DNA of 64,000 nt from Sphaerisporangium sp040649355 (GTDB taxonomy: Bacteria > Actinomycetota > Actinomycetes > Streptosporangiales > Streptosporangiaceae). Numbering within the stretch: position 1 is the stretch's first letter; the number at the start of each line of letters is the position of its first letter. The DNA is taken from assembly GCF_043197795.1 (NCBI RefSeq), contig NZ_JBICTU010000015.1, positions 124,001 to 188,000 on the forward strand, written 5' to 3'. This document shows, in pieces, positions 41,039 through 49,986 of this stretch. The notes under the pieces are model-generated. The model saw nothing but the letters and a program-made list of their open reading frames with translations, ran no database searches and had not been told where the DNA came from. Position numbers and translations under genes: made by a program.

Positions 41039-42109
41039 ATGGAGCTCACCACCTTCTGGTTCCTGGTCGTCGCCTTCCTGTGGACCGGCTACTTCGTGCT
41101 CGAAGGCTTCGACTTCGGCGTCGGCGCGCTGCTCCCGCTGCTCTCCCGCGACGAGGCCGAGCGCGAGCAGATGCTCGCCACGATCGGCCCGGTCTGGGAC
41201 GGCAACGAGGTCTGGCTGATCACGGCCGTGGGCGCCATGTTCGCGGCCTTCCCGGTCTGGTACTCGGGGCTGCTCAGCGGGTTCTACCTGCCGCTGGTCA
41301 TGGTCCTGATCGGGCTGATCGTGCGCGGCGTCGCCCTCGAATGGCGCGGCAAGGTCACGGCGCGGGAACGCGTCCTGTGCGACGCGGGCATCGTGACCGG
41401 GAGCGTGCTGACCGCCTTCCTGTGGGGAGCCATCTTCGGCAACCTGCTGTACGGCACCACGGCGGCGACCGTGCTGGGCGGCGCTCTCTCGCTGTCGCTG
41501 GCCGTCCTGCACGGCGCGGTGTTCGTCGCCCTGAAGACGGCCGGGCCGCTCCGCGCCAGGGCGCGCCGCGCCGCGCTCGCGGTGGCGGCGCCCGCCCTGC
41601 CGATCGCCATCGTGGCGCTCCCCGGCCTCCCGTCGGCGGGACCGGCGGCCACCGCGGACGCGGCCGGCCAGGCCGGTACGGCCGGTCAGGGCACGGCCGG
41701 CCAGATGGGTACGGCCGGTCAGATGGGTACGGCCGGTCAGATGGGTACGGCCGGTCAGATGGGTACGGCCGGTCAGGCTCAGGTGGACGGCGTCGGCTGG
41801 ACCTCGCATCCGCTGCTGTGGGTGGCGGCCCTGGCGGCCATGATCGCCCTGGCCGCCGCCGTCGCGCTGATCTGGCGCCACCGCGAGGGCTGGGCGTTCA
41901 CCGCCACCGCCGCGTCCATCGTGCTGATGACCGGCGCCCTGTTCGGGACGCTGTGGCGGGCCCCGCTCCCCGGCCTCACCGTCGCGGAGGCGGCCTCCGG
42001 GCCGTACACGCTCGGCGTCCTCACCTGGATCGGGCTGATCGCGCTGCCGTTCGTGCTGGCCTACCAGGGCTGGACGTACTGGGTGTTCCGTAAGCGCGTC
42101 ACGGTCTGA
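41039..42109 (+). CDS. cydB: Cytochrome bd oxidase subunit II
   Basis: 356 aa. ELTTFWFLVVAFLWTGYFVLEGFDFGVGALLPLL and TIGPVWDGNEVWLITAVGAMFAAFPVWYS are diagnostic for CydB. The loop at about residues 208-248 is enlarged by a run of GTAGQM repeats coded by an 18-bp array, which is unlike normal CydB. GGAGACC 5 nt before the ATG is the ribosome binding site. The last 55 bp including the stop codon are repeated once after the stop. Confidence 0.95.
   Translation: MELTTFWFLVVAFLWTGYFVLEGFDFGVGALLPLLSRDEAEREQMLATIGPVWDGNEVWLITAVGAMFAAFPVWYSGLLSGFYLPLVMVLIGLIVRGVALEWRGKVTARERVLCDAGIVTGSVLTAFLWGAIFGNLLYGTTAATVLGGALSLSLAVLHGAVFVALKTAGPLRARARRAALAVAAPALPIAIVALPGLPSAGPAATADAAGQAGTAGQGTAGQMGTAGQMGTAGQMGTAGQMGTAGQAQVDGVGWTSHPLLWVAALAAMIALAAAVALIWRHREGWAFTATAASIVLMTGALFGTLWRAPLPGLTVAEAASGPYTLGVLTWIGLIALPFVLAYQGWTYWVFRKRVTV
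41702..41773 (+). repeat. 18-bp tandem array inside cydB
   Basis: Four perfect units CAGATGGGTACGGCCGGT begin at 41702, 41720, 41738 and 41756, with degenerate copies on the 5' side (from about 41668). They encode QMGTAG repeats. The array is in-frame and in a non-membrane loop. Confidence 0.95.
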
Positions 42110-42171
42110 ACGCCCCTACCAGGGCTTGACGTACCCGGTGATCCGCAGGGGCGTCACGGTCTGAACGTCCC
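42062..42171 (+). repeat. 55-bp tandem duplication spanning the cydB stop
   Basis: Positions 42062-42116 and 42117-42171 are two diverged copies, both starting TACCAGGGCT and containing GTCACGGTCTGAACG. The first copy holds the end of cydB; the second is downstream and would no longer be read. The unit is not a multiple of 3. Confidence 0.85.
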
Positions 42172-42203
42172 ACGGTCGCGCCCTGCCCGGCCGCCGACGT
42201 GCC

Positions 42204-42233
42204 GCGGGCGCGGACCCCAAGGTCCGCGCCCGC
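42204..42233. terminator. Bidirectional terminator hairpin
   Basis: GCGGGCGCGGACC and its perfect 13-bp reverse complement flank the loop CCAA. It lies between convergent cydB and the I36-inhibitor gene, so it probably ends both transcripts. Confidence 0.8.
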
Positions 42234-42247
42234 TTCGCCGCCGGGGA

Positions 42248-42667
42248 TCAGCAGGTGGGAGCCACCGCGTCGATCTTGCCGCCGAAGTCGTTCTTGTACA
42301 CCTGGCGGTAGTCGCCCTTCCTGACCACGCGCGTCTCCTTCTTGTCCGGCACGTGGATCCAGTTGATGAAGCAGCCGTCGGCGTCGGCCTGGAAGGACCC
42401 GACGTTGTCGTGAAGGGCCGACGGCACGTCGACGTAGCCGTTCCCCGGGTTCCAGCACCATGACGCGCCCGTGTAGTCGCGCCCCGCCCAGAGACAGATG
42501 TCACCCGGTCCCCTGTTCTCCGGCGCGCCCTGGGCGCCGGCGGACGCCTTCGAGGGCACTCCCGACGACGCCACCGCCTCGGGAGCCGGGGTGGCGAGCG
42601 CCACCACCATGAATCCGATCATGCCCGTCGTCGCGGCGATACGCGTCCTGCGTGTCATCGGCTGCAC
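42248..42667 (-). CDS. Secreted peptidase inhibitor family I36-like protein
   Basis: About 139 aa. Signal peptide: RTRIAATTGMIGFMVVALATPAPEAVASS (cut near residue 34). The mature part carries CLWAGRDYTGASWCWNPGNGYVDVP and DGCFINWIH with four cysteines, a beta/gamma-crystallin-like pattern found in actinomycete I36 inhibitors (SMI type). GTG 42667 and ATG 42658 are both plausible starts, each with a GGAG-type site. It shares a terminator region with cydB. Confidence 0.75.
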   Translation of the reverse strand: MQPMTRRTRIAATTGMIGFMVVALATPAPEAVASSGVPSKASAGAQGAPENRGPGDICLWAGRDYTGASWCWNPGNGYVDVPSALHDNVGSFQADADGCFINWIHVPDKKETRVVRKGDYRQVYKNDFGGKIDAVAPTC

Positions 42668-42832
42668 TCCGCTTCCTCCTCGTGTACGGCGGTGCCCAGG
42701 TGATCCGGGCGGCTTCCGTCACGAAATGTAGCAGCGTGAATACACAGAGCGACCATCTCCGTCCGGCCATATCGACCAGGCGGCCGGGCCTGTGAAGGCT
42801 GGCCCGCGGGATATAGACGGGATACAGACGGG

Positions 42833-45223
42833 TCAGGGAGCCGCGAGTCCCCGCAGTTCGTGGAGCTCTGAGGGGGAGATGGGCATCCGGGCGATCGTGA
42901 TCCCCTCGGCGTCCTCGACCGCGGAGGCGATGACGGCCGAGACGGGGATCACCCCGGCCTCCCCCGCGCCCTTGATCCCCAGCGGGTTCAGCGGCGACGG
43001 CGTCTCAAGGTGAGCCGTCTCGATGAACGGCACCTCCGTGGCGTACGGCATCAGGAAGTCCATGAACGAGGCGTTGAGCAGCTGACCATGGCCGTCGTAG
43101 ACCATACGCTCGTACAGCGCGCCGCCCACGCCCTGCGCCACTCCCCCGTGGATCTGCCCTTCGACGATCATCGGGTTGATGAGCCTGCCGCAGTCGTGCA
43201 CGACGGCGTAGCGCAGGATGTGGATCTCCGCGGTGTCCGGGTCGGTCTCAACGATGGCCGCGTGCATGCCGGAGGCGAAGGTCGAGCGGATGGGCGAGTA
43301 GTAGTCGCGCCCCTCCAGCCCCGGCTCCTCCCCCTCAGCGACGGGCGGCCGGTCCATCGAGGACACGCCGGAGAACTGGGTGGCCCGCTTGGTCTCCTCG
43401 TCGAAGGCGTACCGCAGGGGGTTGGACAGCACGGCCACCGTCGCCAGCGGGATGGACGCCCCGGGGTTGCCCACCACGCGGACGAGCCCGTCCTCGATCT
43501 CCAGGTCGCGGGGATCGGCCTCCAGCGCCTCGGCGGCGATGCGCAGCGCCTTGTCGCGCACCTTGCGGCAGGCCAGCGCGATCGCGTTGCCGCTCATCAC
43601 GGCCGCGCGCGAGGCGAAGGTGCCCACGGCGTAGCCGAAGCGCCGCGTGTCGCCCGTCACCACCGAGACCTTCTCCAGCGGCACCCCCAGCTCGGTCGCG
43701 GCGATCTGCGCGAACACCGTCTCGTGCCCCTGGCCCTGCGAGGTCAGGCCGGTCGACACGTGTACCCGCCCGTCGGAGGTGACCTGCACGTGGCCGCCCT
43801 CGTACGGGCCGACGCCCGTGCCCTCGACGTAGCATCCGAGGCCGAGGCCGATGCGGCGCCCCTCGGCGGCGGCCCGGGCCTTGAGCTCCGCGAAACCGTC
43901 CCAGCCGATCAGCTCCTTGAGCATCCGAAGCGACTCGGGGTAGTCGCCGCTGTCGTAGATCAGCGGCCGGCCGTCCTGGAAGATCAGCCCCTGGTCGTAC
44001 GGGAAGTCGCCGGGCTGGATGAAGTTGGCCGCCCGTACCTCCGTGCGGTCGAGCCCGAGATGGGCCGCGATGCGGTCCATCGTGCGCTCCATGCAGAAGA
44101 CGCCCTGCGGGCGCCCGGCCCCTCGGTACGGGGTGACCTGCACCGTGTTGGTGTAGATGGAGGAGAACTCCACGCGGTACGCGCCGACACGGTACGGCCC
44201 GAGAAGCTGGGTGGCGGTGATGATCGGCACGATGATGCCGTACGGCGTGTAGGCGCCGTGGTCGTGAAGGATCGTGACGTCGAGGCCGAGGACGCGGCCC
44301 CGGTCGTCGAAGCCCACCCGCACGTGCTGCACCTGGGCCCGCTCGTGGGCCGAGGAGATGAAGTGCTCGCGCCGGTCCTCGGTCCACTTGACCTCCTGGC
44401 CGAGCAGCATCGCCGCCCAGGGGACGAGGACCTCCTCCGGCCACGGATGCACGATCTTCACGCCGAACCCGCCGCCCACGTCCGGCGCGATCACCTCCAC
44501 CGAGGGCAGCGGGAGCCCCAGCTTGGACGCGATCGCCATGCGGACGCTCGTCGAGGTCTGGGTGGAGGAGTAGACGCGAAGCGATTGGTCGTCGGGGTCC
44601 CACCGGGCGTACACGCCCCTGCCCTCCAGCGGCATGGACGCGCTGCGCTCGAAGTCGAGCCGGAACGCCAGCGTGTGCGGCGCCGCGTCGATGGCCTCGC
44701 TCGCACCCGCGCCCGCCGCCGAGGGCACCTCCTGGACGAGGTGGGCGCCGACGTTGCCGGGGACGTCCTCGTGGACGAGGTGGGCGCCCTGCGCGGCCTC
44801 CTCGATGCCGACGACCGGCTTGAGGAACTCGTACTCCACCTCGATGAGGGCGGCGGCGTCCTCGGCGAGGTAGCGGTCGCGCGCCACGACCATGACCACC
44901 GGTTCGCCGACGTGCCGGACGATGTCCCTGGCGAGGGGGTACGCGGTGCGCCCGTGGGTCAGCGCCGGGTGCGGGATCAGCAGCGGCAGCGGGTCGCGGA
45001 CCCGCTCGGGCAGGTCCTCCCAGGTGTAGACGGCGACCAGGCCGTCCACGTCCAGCGCGGCCGACACGTCGATGTCGCGGATGCGGGCGTGCGCGTGCGG
45101 CGACCGTACGAACGCGGCGGCGAGCGCGTCGTGCCCGAGGTCGTCGACGTAGCGGCCCTGCCCGGTGATCAGCCGCAGGTCCTCCCTGCGCTGGACCCGC
45201 TCGCCGAACAGCTTCGTCGTCAC
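42833..45223 (-). CDS. Molybdenum hydroxylase, large (molybdopterin) subunit, xanthine dehydrogenase family
   Basis: 796 aa. Signatures: LFGERVQRREDLRLITGQGRYVDD (N-terminus), VGGGFGVK, PYRGAGRPQG (residues near 376), GQGHETVFAQIAATELG and the catalytic glutamate in GIKGAGEAGVIP. The AYRCSFR loop of CO dehydrogenase is absent, so it is a hydroxylase of a heterocycle or aldehyde. The operon begins with a UraA-like uracil permease and continues FAD, 2Fe-2S, molybdopterin subunits with overlapping ends, and PucR lies upstream, which points to a nucleobase substrate. Uracil (to barbiturate) is my inference; xanthine or hypoxanthine is possible. Confidence 0.9.
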   Translation of the reverse strand: MTTKLFGERVQRREDLRLITGQGRYVDDLGHDALAAAFVRSPHAHARIRDIDVSAALDVDGLVAVYTWEDLPERVRDPLPLLIPHPALTHGRTAYPLARDIVRHVGEPVVMVVARDRYLAEDAAALIEVEYEFLKPVVGIEEAAQGAHLVHEDVPGNVGAHLVQEVPSAAGAGASEAIDAAPHTLAFRLDFERSASMPLEGRGVYARWDPDDQSLRVYSSTQTSTSVRMAIASKLGLPLPSVEVIAPDVGGGFGVKIVHPWPEEVLVPWAAMLLGQEVKWTEDRREHFISSAHERAQVQHVRVGFDDRGRVLGLDVTILHDHGAYTPYGIIVPIITATQLLGPYRVGAYRVEFSSIYTNTVQVTPYRGAGRPQGVFCMERTMDRIAAHLGLDRTEVRAANFIQPGDFPYDQGLIFQDGRPLIYDSGDYPESLRMLKELIGWDGFAELKARAAAEGRRIGLGLGCYVEGTGVGPYEGGHVQVTSDGRVHVSTGLTSQGQGHETVFAQIAATELGVPLEKVSVVTGDTRRFGYAVGTFASRAAVMSGNAIALACRKVRDKALRIAAEALEADPRDLEIEDGLVRVVGNPGASIPLATVAVLSNPLRYAFDEETKRATQFSGVSSMDRPPVAEGEEPGLEGRDYYSPIRSTFASGMHAAIVETDPDTAEIHILRYAVVHDCGRLINPMIVEGQIHGGVAQGVGGALYERMVYDGHGQLLNASFMDFLMPYATEVPFIETAHLETPSPLNPLGIKGAGEAGVIPVSAVIASAVEDAEGITIARMPISPSELHELRGLAAP

Positions 45224-45708
45224 GCCTCATCACCCATCAGCTCGGCCGCGCGGTGGACCGCCTTGACGATGTTCTGGTAGCCGGTGCAGCGGCACAGGTT
45301 GCCCGAGATGCCCTCGATCACCTCGTCGTCGGTCGGCGAGGGGTTGTCGCGCAGCAGGGCGGTGGCCGTGCACAGGAAGCCGGGGGTGCAGAAGCCGCAC
45401 TGCAGCGCGTGGCATTCGGAGAACGCCCGCTGCACCGGTGACAGCGTCCCGCCGGGCCCGCTCAGTCCCTCCACGGTGGTGATCTCGTGGCCGTCCACCG
45501 AGACCGCGAAGGTCAGGCACGACCGCACCGGCTCACCGTCGAGCAGGACCGTGCAGCACCCGCAGACGCCGTGCTCGCAGCCGACGTGGGTGCCGGTCAG
45601 GCCGAGCTCGCGGCGCAGGCAGTCGGACAGCAGCCGCCGGCCCGGCACCGTGGCCTCGCGCACGACGCCGTTGACGGTCAGCGTGATCTCGTGCAGCGCT
45701 TCACTCAT
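45220..45708 (-). CDS. Molybdenum hydroxylase, 2Fe-2S subunit
   Basis: 162 aa. The plant-type cluster ligands are C44, C49, C52 and C64; the second cluster ligands are C104, C107, C139 and C141. It transfers electrons from the molybdenum site to the FAD subunit. It overlaps the large-subunit gene (ATGA) and the FAD gene (8 nt), so all subunits are made from one transcript. Confidence 0.95.
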   Translation of the reverse strand: MSEALHEITLTVNGVVREATVPGRRLLSDCLRRELGLTGTHVGCEHGVCGCCTVLLDGEPVRSCLTFAVSVDGHEITTVEGLSGPGGTLSPVQRAFSECHALQCGFCTPGFLCTATALLRDNPSPTDDEVIEGISGNLCRCTGYQNIVKAVHRAAELMGDEA

Positions 45709-46597
45709 TCGGGTACTCCCCAGCTCGCTCGTCCGCGGCCTCCTGGGCGGCGATGCGCAGCGCCCGCTCGGCCAGGACCCCGGTCAGGTGCCTCCGGTAG
45801 CCGGCCGTCGCGTGGATGTCCCCGTCGGGGTCGATGAGGTCCCGTACGGCCCGCGCCACGGCGGCCCAGTCGACGGAGGCGGCGGGCCGGTGGGCGCACA
45901 CCTCCGACACATCCAGCAGCACCGGGACCGGGCCGACGCTCACGCAGGCGACCCGGGCCGAGGCGATGCGCAGGTCCTCGTCGAGCGTCACCACGGCGGC
46001 GGCGCCCGCCATCGCGTAGTCGCCGTGCCTGCGCGCGACCTCGCAGAAGGCGGTGCCGGTGCGGGCGGGCAGGGACGGGAAGAACGCCGAGACCGCCAGC
46101 TCGCCCGGCTCCAGGGCCGACTCCATCGGGCCGGTGAAGAACTCGCCGGCAGGGACGTCGCGCTCGGGGGCCCCGTGCCGCGCCAGCCGTACCGAACCGT
46201 CGAGGACGGTCAGCACGGCGGGCAGCTCGGCCGATGGGTCGGCGTGGACGAGGCTGCCGACGACGGTGCCGCGGTTGCGGATCACCGGGTGCGCGACCAG
46301 TTTGAGCGCATCGCGGAGCAGGGGCTGGGCCCGCGCGACAAGGGAGGACCGCTCCACGGCCGCGTGCCTGGCCAGTGCCCCGACCCGCACGCCGCCGTCC
46401 TCCACCGCGATGGTGTCGAGCGCGGCGACGCGGTTGATGTCGATCAGGTGCGACGGGGCCGCCAGCCGCATGTTGAGAAGGGGGATCAGGCTCTGGCCGC
46501 CGGCCAGCACCTTGCCGTGCGCCCCGGCCCCGGCGAGGACCGCAAGGGTCTCGCCGAGGTCGCGGGGCGCGTGGTAGTCGAACGCCGAAGGCTTCAC
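45701..46597 (-). CDS. Molybdenum hydroxylase, FAD-binding subunit
   Basis: 298 aa. It begins VKPSAFDYHAPRDLGETLAVLA, with AGGQSLIPLLNMRLA (FAD pyrophosphate contact) and NRGTVVGSLVHADPSAELPA, the second flavin motif. It has the usual medium-subunit length. GTG 46597 overlaps the permease stop (GTGA at 46594-46597). Confidence 0.94.
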   Translation of the reverse strand: MKPSAFDYHAPRDLGETLAVLAGAGAHGKVLAGGQSLIPLLNMRLAAPSHLIDINRVAALDTIAVEDGGVRVGALARHAAVERSSLVARAQPLLRDALKLVAHPVIRNRGTVVGSLVHADPSAELPAVLTVLDGSVRLARHGAPERDVPAGEFFTGPMESALEPGELAVSAFFPSLPARTGTAFCEVARRHGDYAMAGAAAVVTLDEDLRIASARVACVSVGPVPVLLDVSEVCAHRPAASVDWAAVARAVRDLIDPDGDIHATAGYRRHLTGVLAERALRIAAQEAADERAGEYPNE

Positions 46598-47970
46598 GAA
46601 GTGCTGTCTCTCCCTTCCACGAGGGCCTGCGCGGGACCTTGCTCGCCGGCGGTTCCCGACCGTCCGGAGATCACGCGCAGCAGGTGGTATCCGCCGAGGA
46701 CCACGATCGTGCCGAGCGCGATGCCCGCCAGCGAGAAGTCCTTGGTGATCTGGTGCGACACCGGCCCGATGGCGAGGATGATGCCCGCTCCGATCGGCAC
46801 CATGTTCACGGGGTTGGAGAAGTCGACCCGGTTCTCGATCCAGATCTTCGCGCCCAGCAGGCCGATCATGCCGTACAGGATGACCGTGATGCCACCGAGC
46901 ACGCCACCCGGCGTGGCGGCGACCAGCGCGCCGAACTTGGGGATCAGGCCGAACAGGATCGCGACCACGGCGGCGATGTAGTAGGCGGCCGTGGAGTAGA
47001 CCCGGGTGGCCGCCATCACGCCGATGTTCTCGGCGTACGTGGTGGTGGGCGAGCCGCCGACCGCGGTGGCCACGGCCGTGCCGACGCCGTCGGCGAAGAC
47101 CGCGTGGCCCATGTAGGGGTCGACGTCGGCGCCGGTCATCTCGCCGACGGCCTTCACGTGCCCGACGTTCTCGGCGATGAGGGCGATGACGGCCGGGAGC
47201 ACCAGAACGATGGCGGACCCGGCGAACTGCGGCGCGTGGAACTCCGGCAGGCCGAACCAGGGCGCGTCCGCGACCGCCTGGAAGTTCACCCGGGGGTGGG
47301 TGTCGACCTTCCCGATGCCCGCGTTGAAGGCCGTGATGTTCCCGAAGGTCTTGTCGGCCAGCCAGGACAGCACGAAGCCGATGACCAGGCCGAGCAGGAT
47401 GGCGATGCGCCCGATGAACCCCTTGAAGGCCACGATGATGACGAACGTGACGACCATGGTGATCAGGGCGATCCACTGGTCCTGCGGCCAGTACACGTCG
47501 GACACGACGTAGGCGAGGCCGAACCCGATGAGCATGACCACCGCGCCGGTCACGACGGGCGGGAAGATCTTGTCGATGGCCCGGACGCCGAGGTAGTGGA
47601 TCGCGACGCCGCACAGGGCGAGCACGACACCGGCGACCAGGATCGCGCCCGTGACCGTGGCGCTGTCGCCCCCGGCCGCGCGGATCGCGACCACGGCGCC
47701 GACGAACGACGCCGACGTGCCGAGGTAGCTCGGGATCTTCCCCTGCACGATCAGCAGGAACAGGATCGTGGCGACGCCCGACATCATGATCGCTAGATTG
47801 GCGTTCAGCCCCATGATCAGGGGGAACACGAACGTCGCGCCGAACATGGCGATGACGTGCTGCGCGCCGAACCCGACCATGCGCGGCCAGCTCAGCCGCT
47901 CGTCGGGCTTGACCACCTCCCCGGGAGCGAGACCGCGCCCGTCGCCGTGCAACTTCCATCCGAAGGCCAT
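46594..47970 (-). CDS. UraA-like nucleobase:cation symporter-2 (uracil permease type)
   Basis: 458 aa with about 14 membrane segments. GFGAQHVIAMFGATFVFPLI, the conserved glutamate in ALIAENVGHVKAVG, and GGSPTTTYAENIGVMAATRVYS match the uracil-specific UraA/PyrP branch of NCS2 proteins better than the xanthine/urate branch. It is the first gene of the operon with the three molybdenum hydroxylase subunits. ATG 47970 has AAGGGG upstream. A direct repeat and a hairpin lie in the 294-nt leader behind the PucR gene. Confidence 0.88.
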   Translation of the reverse strand: MAFGWKLHGDGRGLAPGEVVKPDERLSWPRMVGFGAQHVIAMFGATFVFPLIMGLNANLAIMMSGVATILFLLIVQGKIPSYLGTSASFVGAVVAIRAAGGDSATVTGAILVAGVVLALCGVAIHYLGVRAIDKIFPPVVTGAVVMLIGFGLAYVVSDVYWPQDQWIALITMVVTFVIIVAFKGFIGRIAILLGLVIGFVLSWLADKTFGNITAFNAGIGKVDTHPRVNFQAVADAPWFGLPEFHAPQFAGSAIVLVLPAVIALIAENVGHVKAVGEMTGADVDPYMGHAVFADGVGTAVATAVGGSPTTTYAENIGVMAATRVYSTAAYYIAAVVAILFGLIPKFGALVAATPGGVLGGITVILYGMIGLLGAKIWIENRVDFSNPVNMVPIGAGIILAIGPVSHQITKDFSLAGIALGTIVVLGGYHLLRVISGRSGTAGEQGPAQALVEGRDSTS

Positions 47971-48042
47971 ATGAGCCCCTTCACTGACCGGGCCGGGCGG
48001 TCGGTGGCCACCCCGCAGGCGGACCTCCGCGGCGTATTGCCA

Positions 48043-48071
48043 TCTCTTCGCGTTGTTGTCTCTTCGCGTTG
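48043..48071. promoter_or_regulatory. 13-bp direct repeat in the permease promoter region
   Basis: TCTCTTCGCGTTG occurs at 48043-48055 and 48059-48071, a 16-bp period, 73-100 nt before the permease start. Direct repeats at such distance suit a dimeric activator; PucR, encoded next to it, is the obvious candidate. Confidence 0.4.
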
Positions 48072-48098
48072 CCGTGTCGCGTGCCGCGCACTGCCGCC

Positions 48099-48117
48099 GG
48101 GTGAGCACACCTCACCC
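48099..48117. terminator. Hairpin between pucR and the permease gene
   Basis: GGGTGAG and CTCACCC flank CACAC, with one further pair outside. It lies about 150 nt after the PucR stop on the same strand and may end that transcript, or serve as an operator of the downstream operon. Confidence 0.35.
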
Positions 48118-48264
48118 GCCCGCGATGAGCGATGGGAAGACCTCTCCCGTTGCGGGCACATTAGACCTGTTAGGGGCCGTCCACATGGTAAGGATCTGCC
48201 AAACGTGCCCGCCCCAGAAGCAGTCCTCTTGCGCACCGGCACCTCCGGCCCGCCGTTAGCCTTC

Positions 48265-49830
48265 CTAGATGCCGCGCATGCGGAGGACGTGCAGGGCAAG
48301 GGTCAGGTTGAGGCGCAGGTGGGCGTCCTCGGTGAAGTTGCCGAGCATGCGTTCCAGCTTCCCGATGCGGTAGCGCAGCGTGTTGTAGTGGAAGTGCAGG
48401 CGGCGGGCGGTCTCGGCCACGTTGAGGTTGGTCTCCAGCAGCACCTGGAGCGTGCGGCGCAGGTCGGCGTTCTCGGCGTCCTCGTCGAGTGCCAGCGGCC
48501 CGAGCGTCTCCTTGACGAACGCGTGCAGCTCCGCGGTGTCGTTGACCAGCGACAGGAGCCGGTAGACGCCGAGCTGGTCGAAGTGGGCGACCGCGCCCGG
48601 CCCGTGGAGCTGGCGGCCCACCCGTGCCGCCTTCAGAGCCTGGCCGTAGGCGTCGGGCAGGAGCTCGGCCCCCTGGGCGACCCTGCTCATGCCCGTGGAG
48701 AAGGTGGCGGGCCGGAAGTCGGCGAAGGCGGCCACCGCGTCCTTGGCCAGGCGGGCCATGTCGACGCCCGACCCGACGATGGCGACCACCTCGTGGGAGA
48801 AGCCCGCCACGGCGCCGCGCGGGTCGTGCCGCCGCAGCGCGGTGACCCACGCGGTGAGCAGCCGGTCGGGGGGGATGTCCCACTCGGGGTCGATCTCGGC
48901 GACGAGCACGCCGACGGGCCGTTCGAGATCCCACCCGAAGGCGCGGGCGCGGGCGGCCACCCGGACTCCTCCCCTGCCGGTGAGGACGTCGCGGAGGAAG
49001 TCGGCGCGGTACTTGCTCTCGACGGCGGCGACGGCCTCCTGCCGGGTCACCACGAGGGCCGCCACCGTGGCGGCACGTTCCAAGATCCCGATGTCGCCGT
49101 CCCGGATGGCTCCGCCGGGGCGGTGGGCGACGATGCGCCCGTGGTGGTGGCCGCCCGCGACGACGGGGACGACCGTGTAGTCGCCGCCGGAGACCGCGGG
49201 GGCGGCCCGCAGCGGGGTGAGGTCCCCGGCCGCGTCGAGCACGTGCCCGGCGGGGTCGACCACGGCCACGGCCATGTCGAGGAGCCCCGCCACCTCGGCC
49301 ACGACCTCGCGCAGCCCGCCGCCGGCCAGCACGATCTGCACCAACGCCCTGTGCGCCTCCTCCGTGCGCGCGAGCAGCGCGGCCTGACGGTTGAGGATGT
49401 CGGTGAGCACCTGGTTGAGGATGTCGTCGAAGCCGACGTCGTTGGGAAGCAGGATCAGGGGGAAGCCGAGCCGGTCGGCCTGTTCCACCATCTCCTCCGG
49501 GAGCTCGTCGACGTATCTGCCGAGCTTGATGCCGAGCGCCGCGAGGCCGCGCTCGTCGAGGTCGGTGACGAGCCGGCCGAGGGACTGCGGGGTGTTCCTC
49601 AGGGGGTATCCCGTGGTGAGCAGCAGCTCATGGGGTTTCACCCACGCGAGGATGTCGGGGACCTCCATGACGTTGAGACGCTGGACGATGCGGTCGAGGC
49701 CGGCCCTGCCGCCGATCAGGCGGGCTCCCGCCAGTGTGGAGACGCCGAGCACCTCGCCCACGGACACGCCGTGAATGATGGTGCCCGTGGAGGCCAAACG
49801 CATCGCCGGGGGTGATGGGTCAGCTGTCAT
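48265..49830 (-). CDS. pucR: PucR-family transcriptional regulator
   Basis: 521 aa. The N-terminal 150 residues are the PucR sensing domain (VGEVLGVSTLAGARLIGGRAGLDRIVQRLNVMEVPDI), a middle GGDEF-like region follows, and the C-terminal HTH_30 domain (LQVLLETNLNVAETARRLHFHYNTLRYRIGKLERMLG) binds DNA. PucR proteins control purine or ureide catabolism. Its position between the permease/hydroxylase operon and the divergent AllHFG-like operon strongly suggests it regulates both. Confidence 0.92.
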   Translation of the reverse strand: MTADPSPPAMRLASTGTIIHGVSVGEVLGVSTLAGARLIGGRAGLDRIVQRLNVMEVPDILAWVKPHELLLTTGYPLRNTPQSLGRLVTDLDERGLAALGIKLGRYVDELPEEMVEQADRLGFPLILLPNDVGFDDILNQVLTDILNRQAALLARTEEAHRALVQIVLAGGGLREVVAEVAGLLDMAVAVVDPAGHVLDAAGDLTPLRAAPAVSGGDYTVVPVVAGGHHHGRIVAHRPGGAIRDGDIGILERAATVAALVVTRQEAVAAVESKYRADFLRDVLTGRGGVRVAARARAFGWDLERPVGVLVAEIDPEWDIPPDRLLTAWVTALRRHDPRGAVAGFSHEVVAIVGSGVDMARLAKDAVAAFADFRPATFSTGMSRVAQGAELLPDAYGQALKAARVGRQLHGPGAVAHFDQLGVYRLLSLVNDTAELHAFVKETLGPLALDEDAENADLRRTLQVLLETNLNVAETARRLHFHYNTLRYRIGKLERMLGNFTEDAHLRLNLTLALHVLRMRGI

Positions 49831-49986
49831 GGTGATGCTCCAGGGTGGAACTCTGTTTCAGAGATTCTGACGGAACAGGGCGTCTGTCAACAAGAGCCAA
49901 CTCATCGGAGAACTGTTGGCATCTTTCTCCGTACGGCCGATCTCCGGGACCGTTCTACGGTTCCCCCAGACTCGCGGGGAGGCCGA
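49831..49986. promoter_or_regulatory. Divergent promoter region between pucR and the AllHFG-like operon
   Basis: GCCAAC (49896-49901) and GTTGGC (49915-49920) form a dyad with a 13-nt spacer. Nearer to the operon start, GGGACCGT and ACGGTTCCC form an imperfect dyad. They are the best candidates for PucR sites here. Confidence 0.4.

Noticed and set aside
41668..41778. cydB repeat array as a CRISPR-like array
   Set aside because: Units are contiguous, perfect and in-frame with no spacers and no cas genes.
42833..45223. Molybdenum hydroxylase as aerobic CO dehydrogenase
   Set aside because: The AYRCSFR active-site loop is absent; PYRGAGRPQG is present instead, so it is another member of the family.
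43010..45280. Long open frame on the plus strand opposite the molybdenum hydroxylase genes
   Set aside because: Antisense shadow; the minus strand has clear subunit motifs and overlapping gene ends.
46594..47970. Permease as a xanthine or urate transporter
   Set aside because: The TTTYAENIGVMAATRVYS and AENVGH motifs fit the uracil branch better, though transport specificity is not proven.
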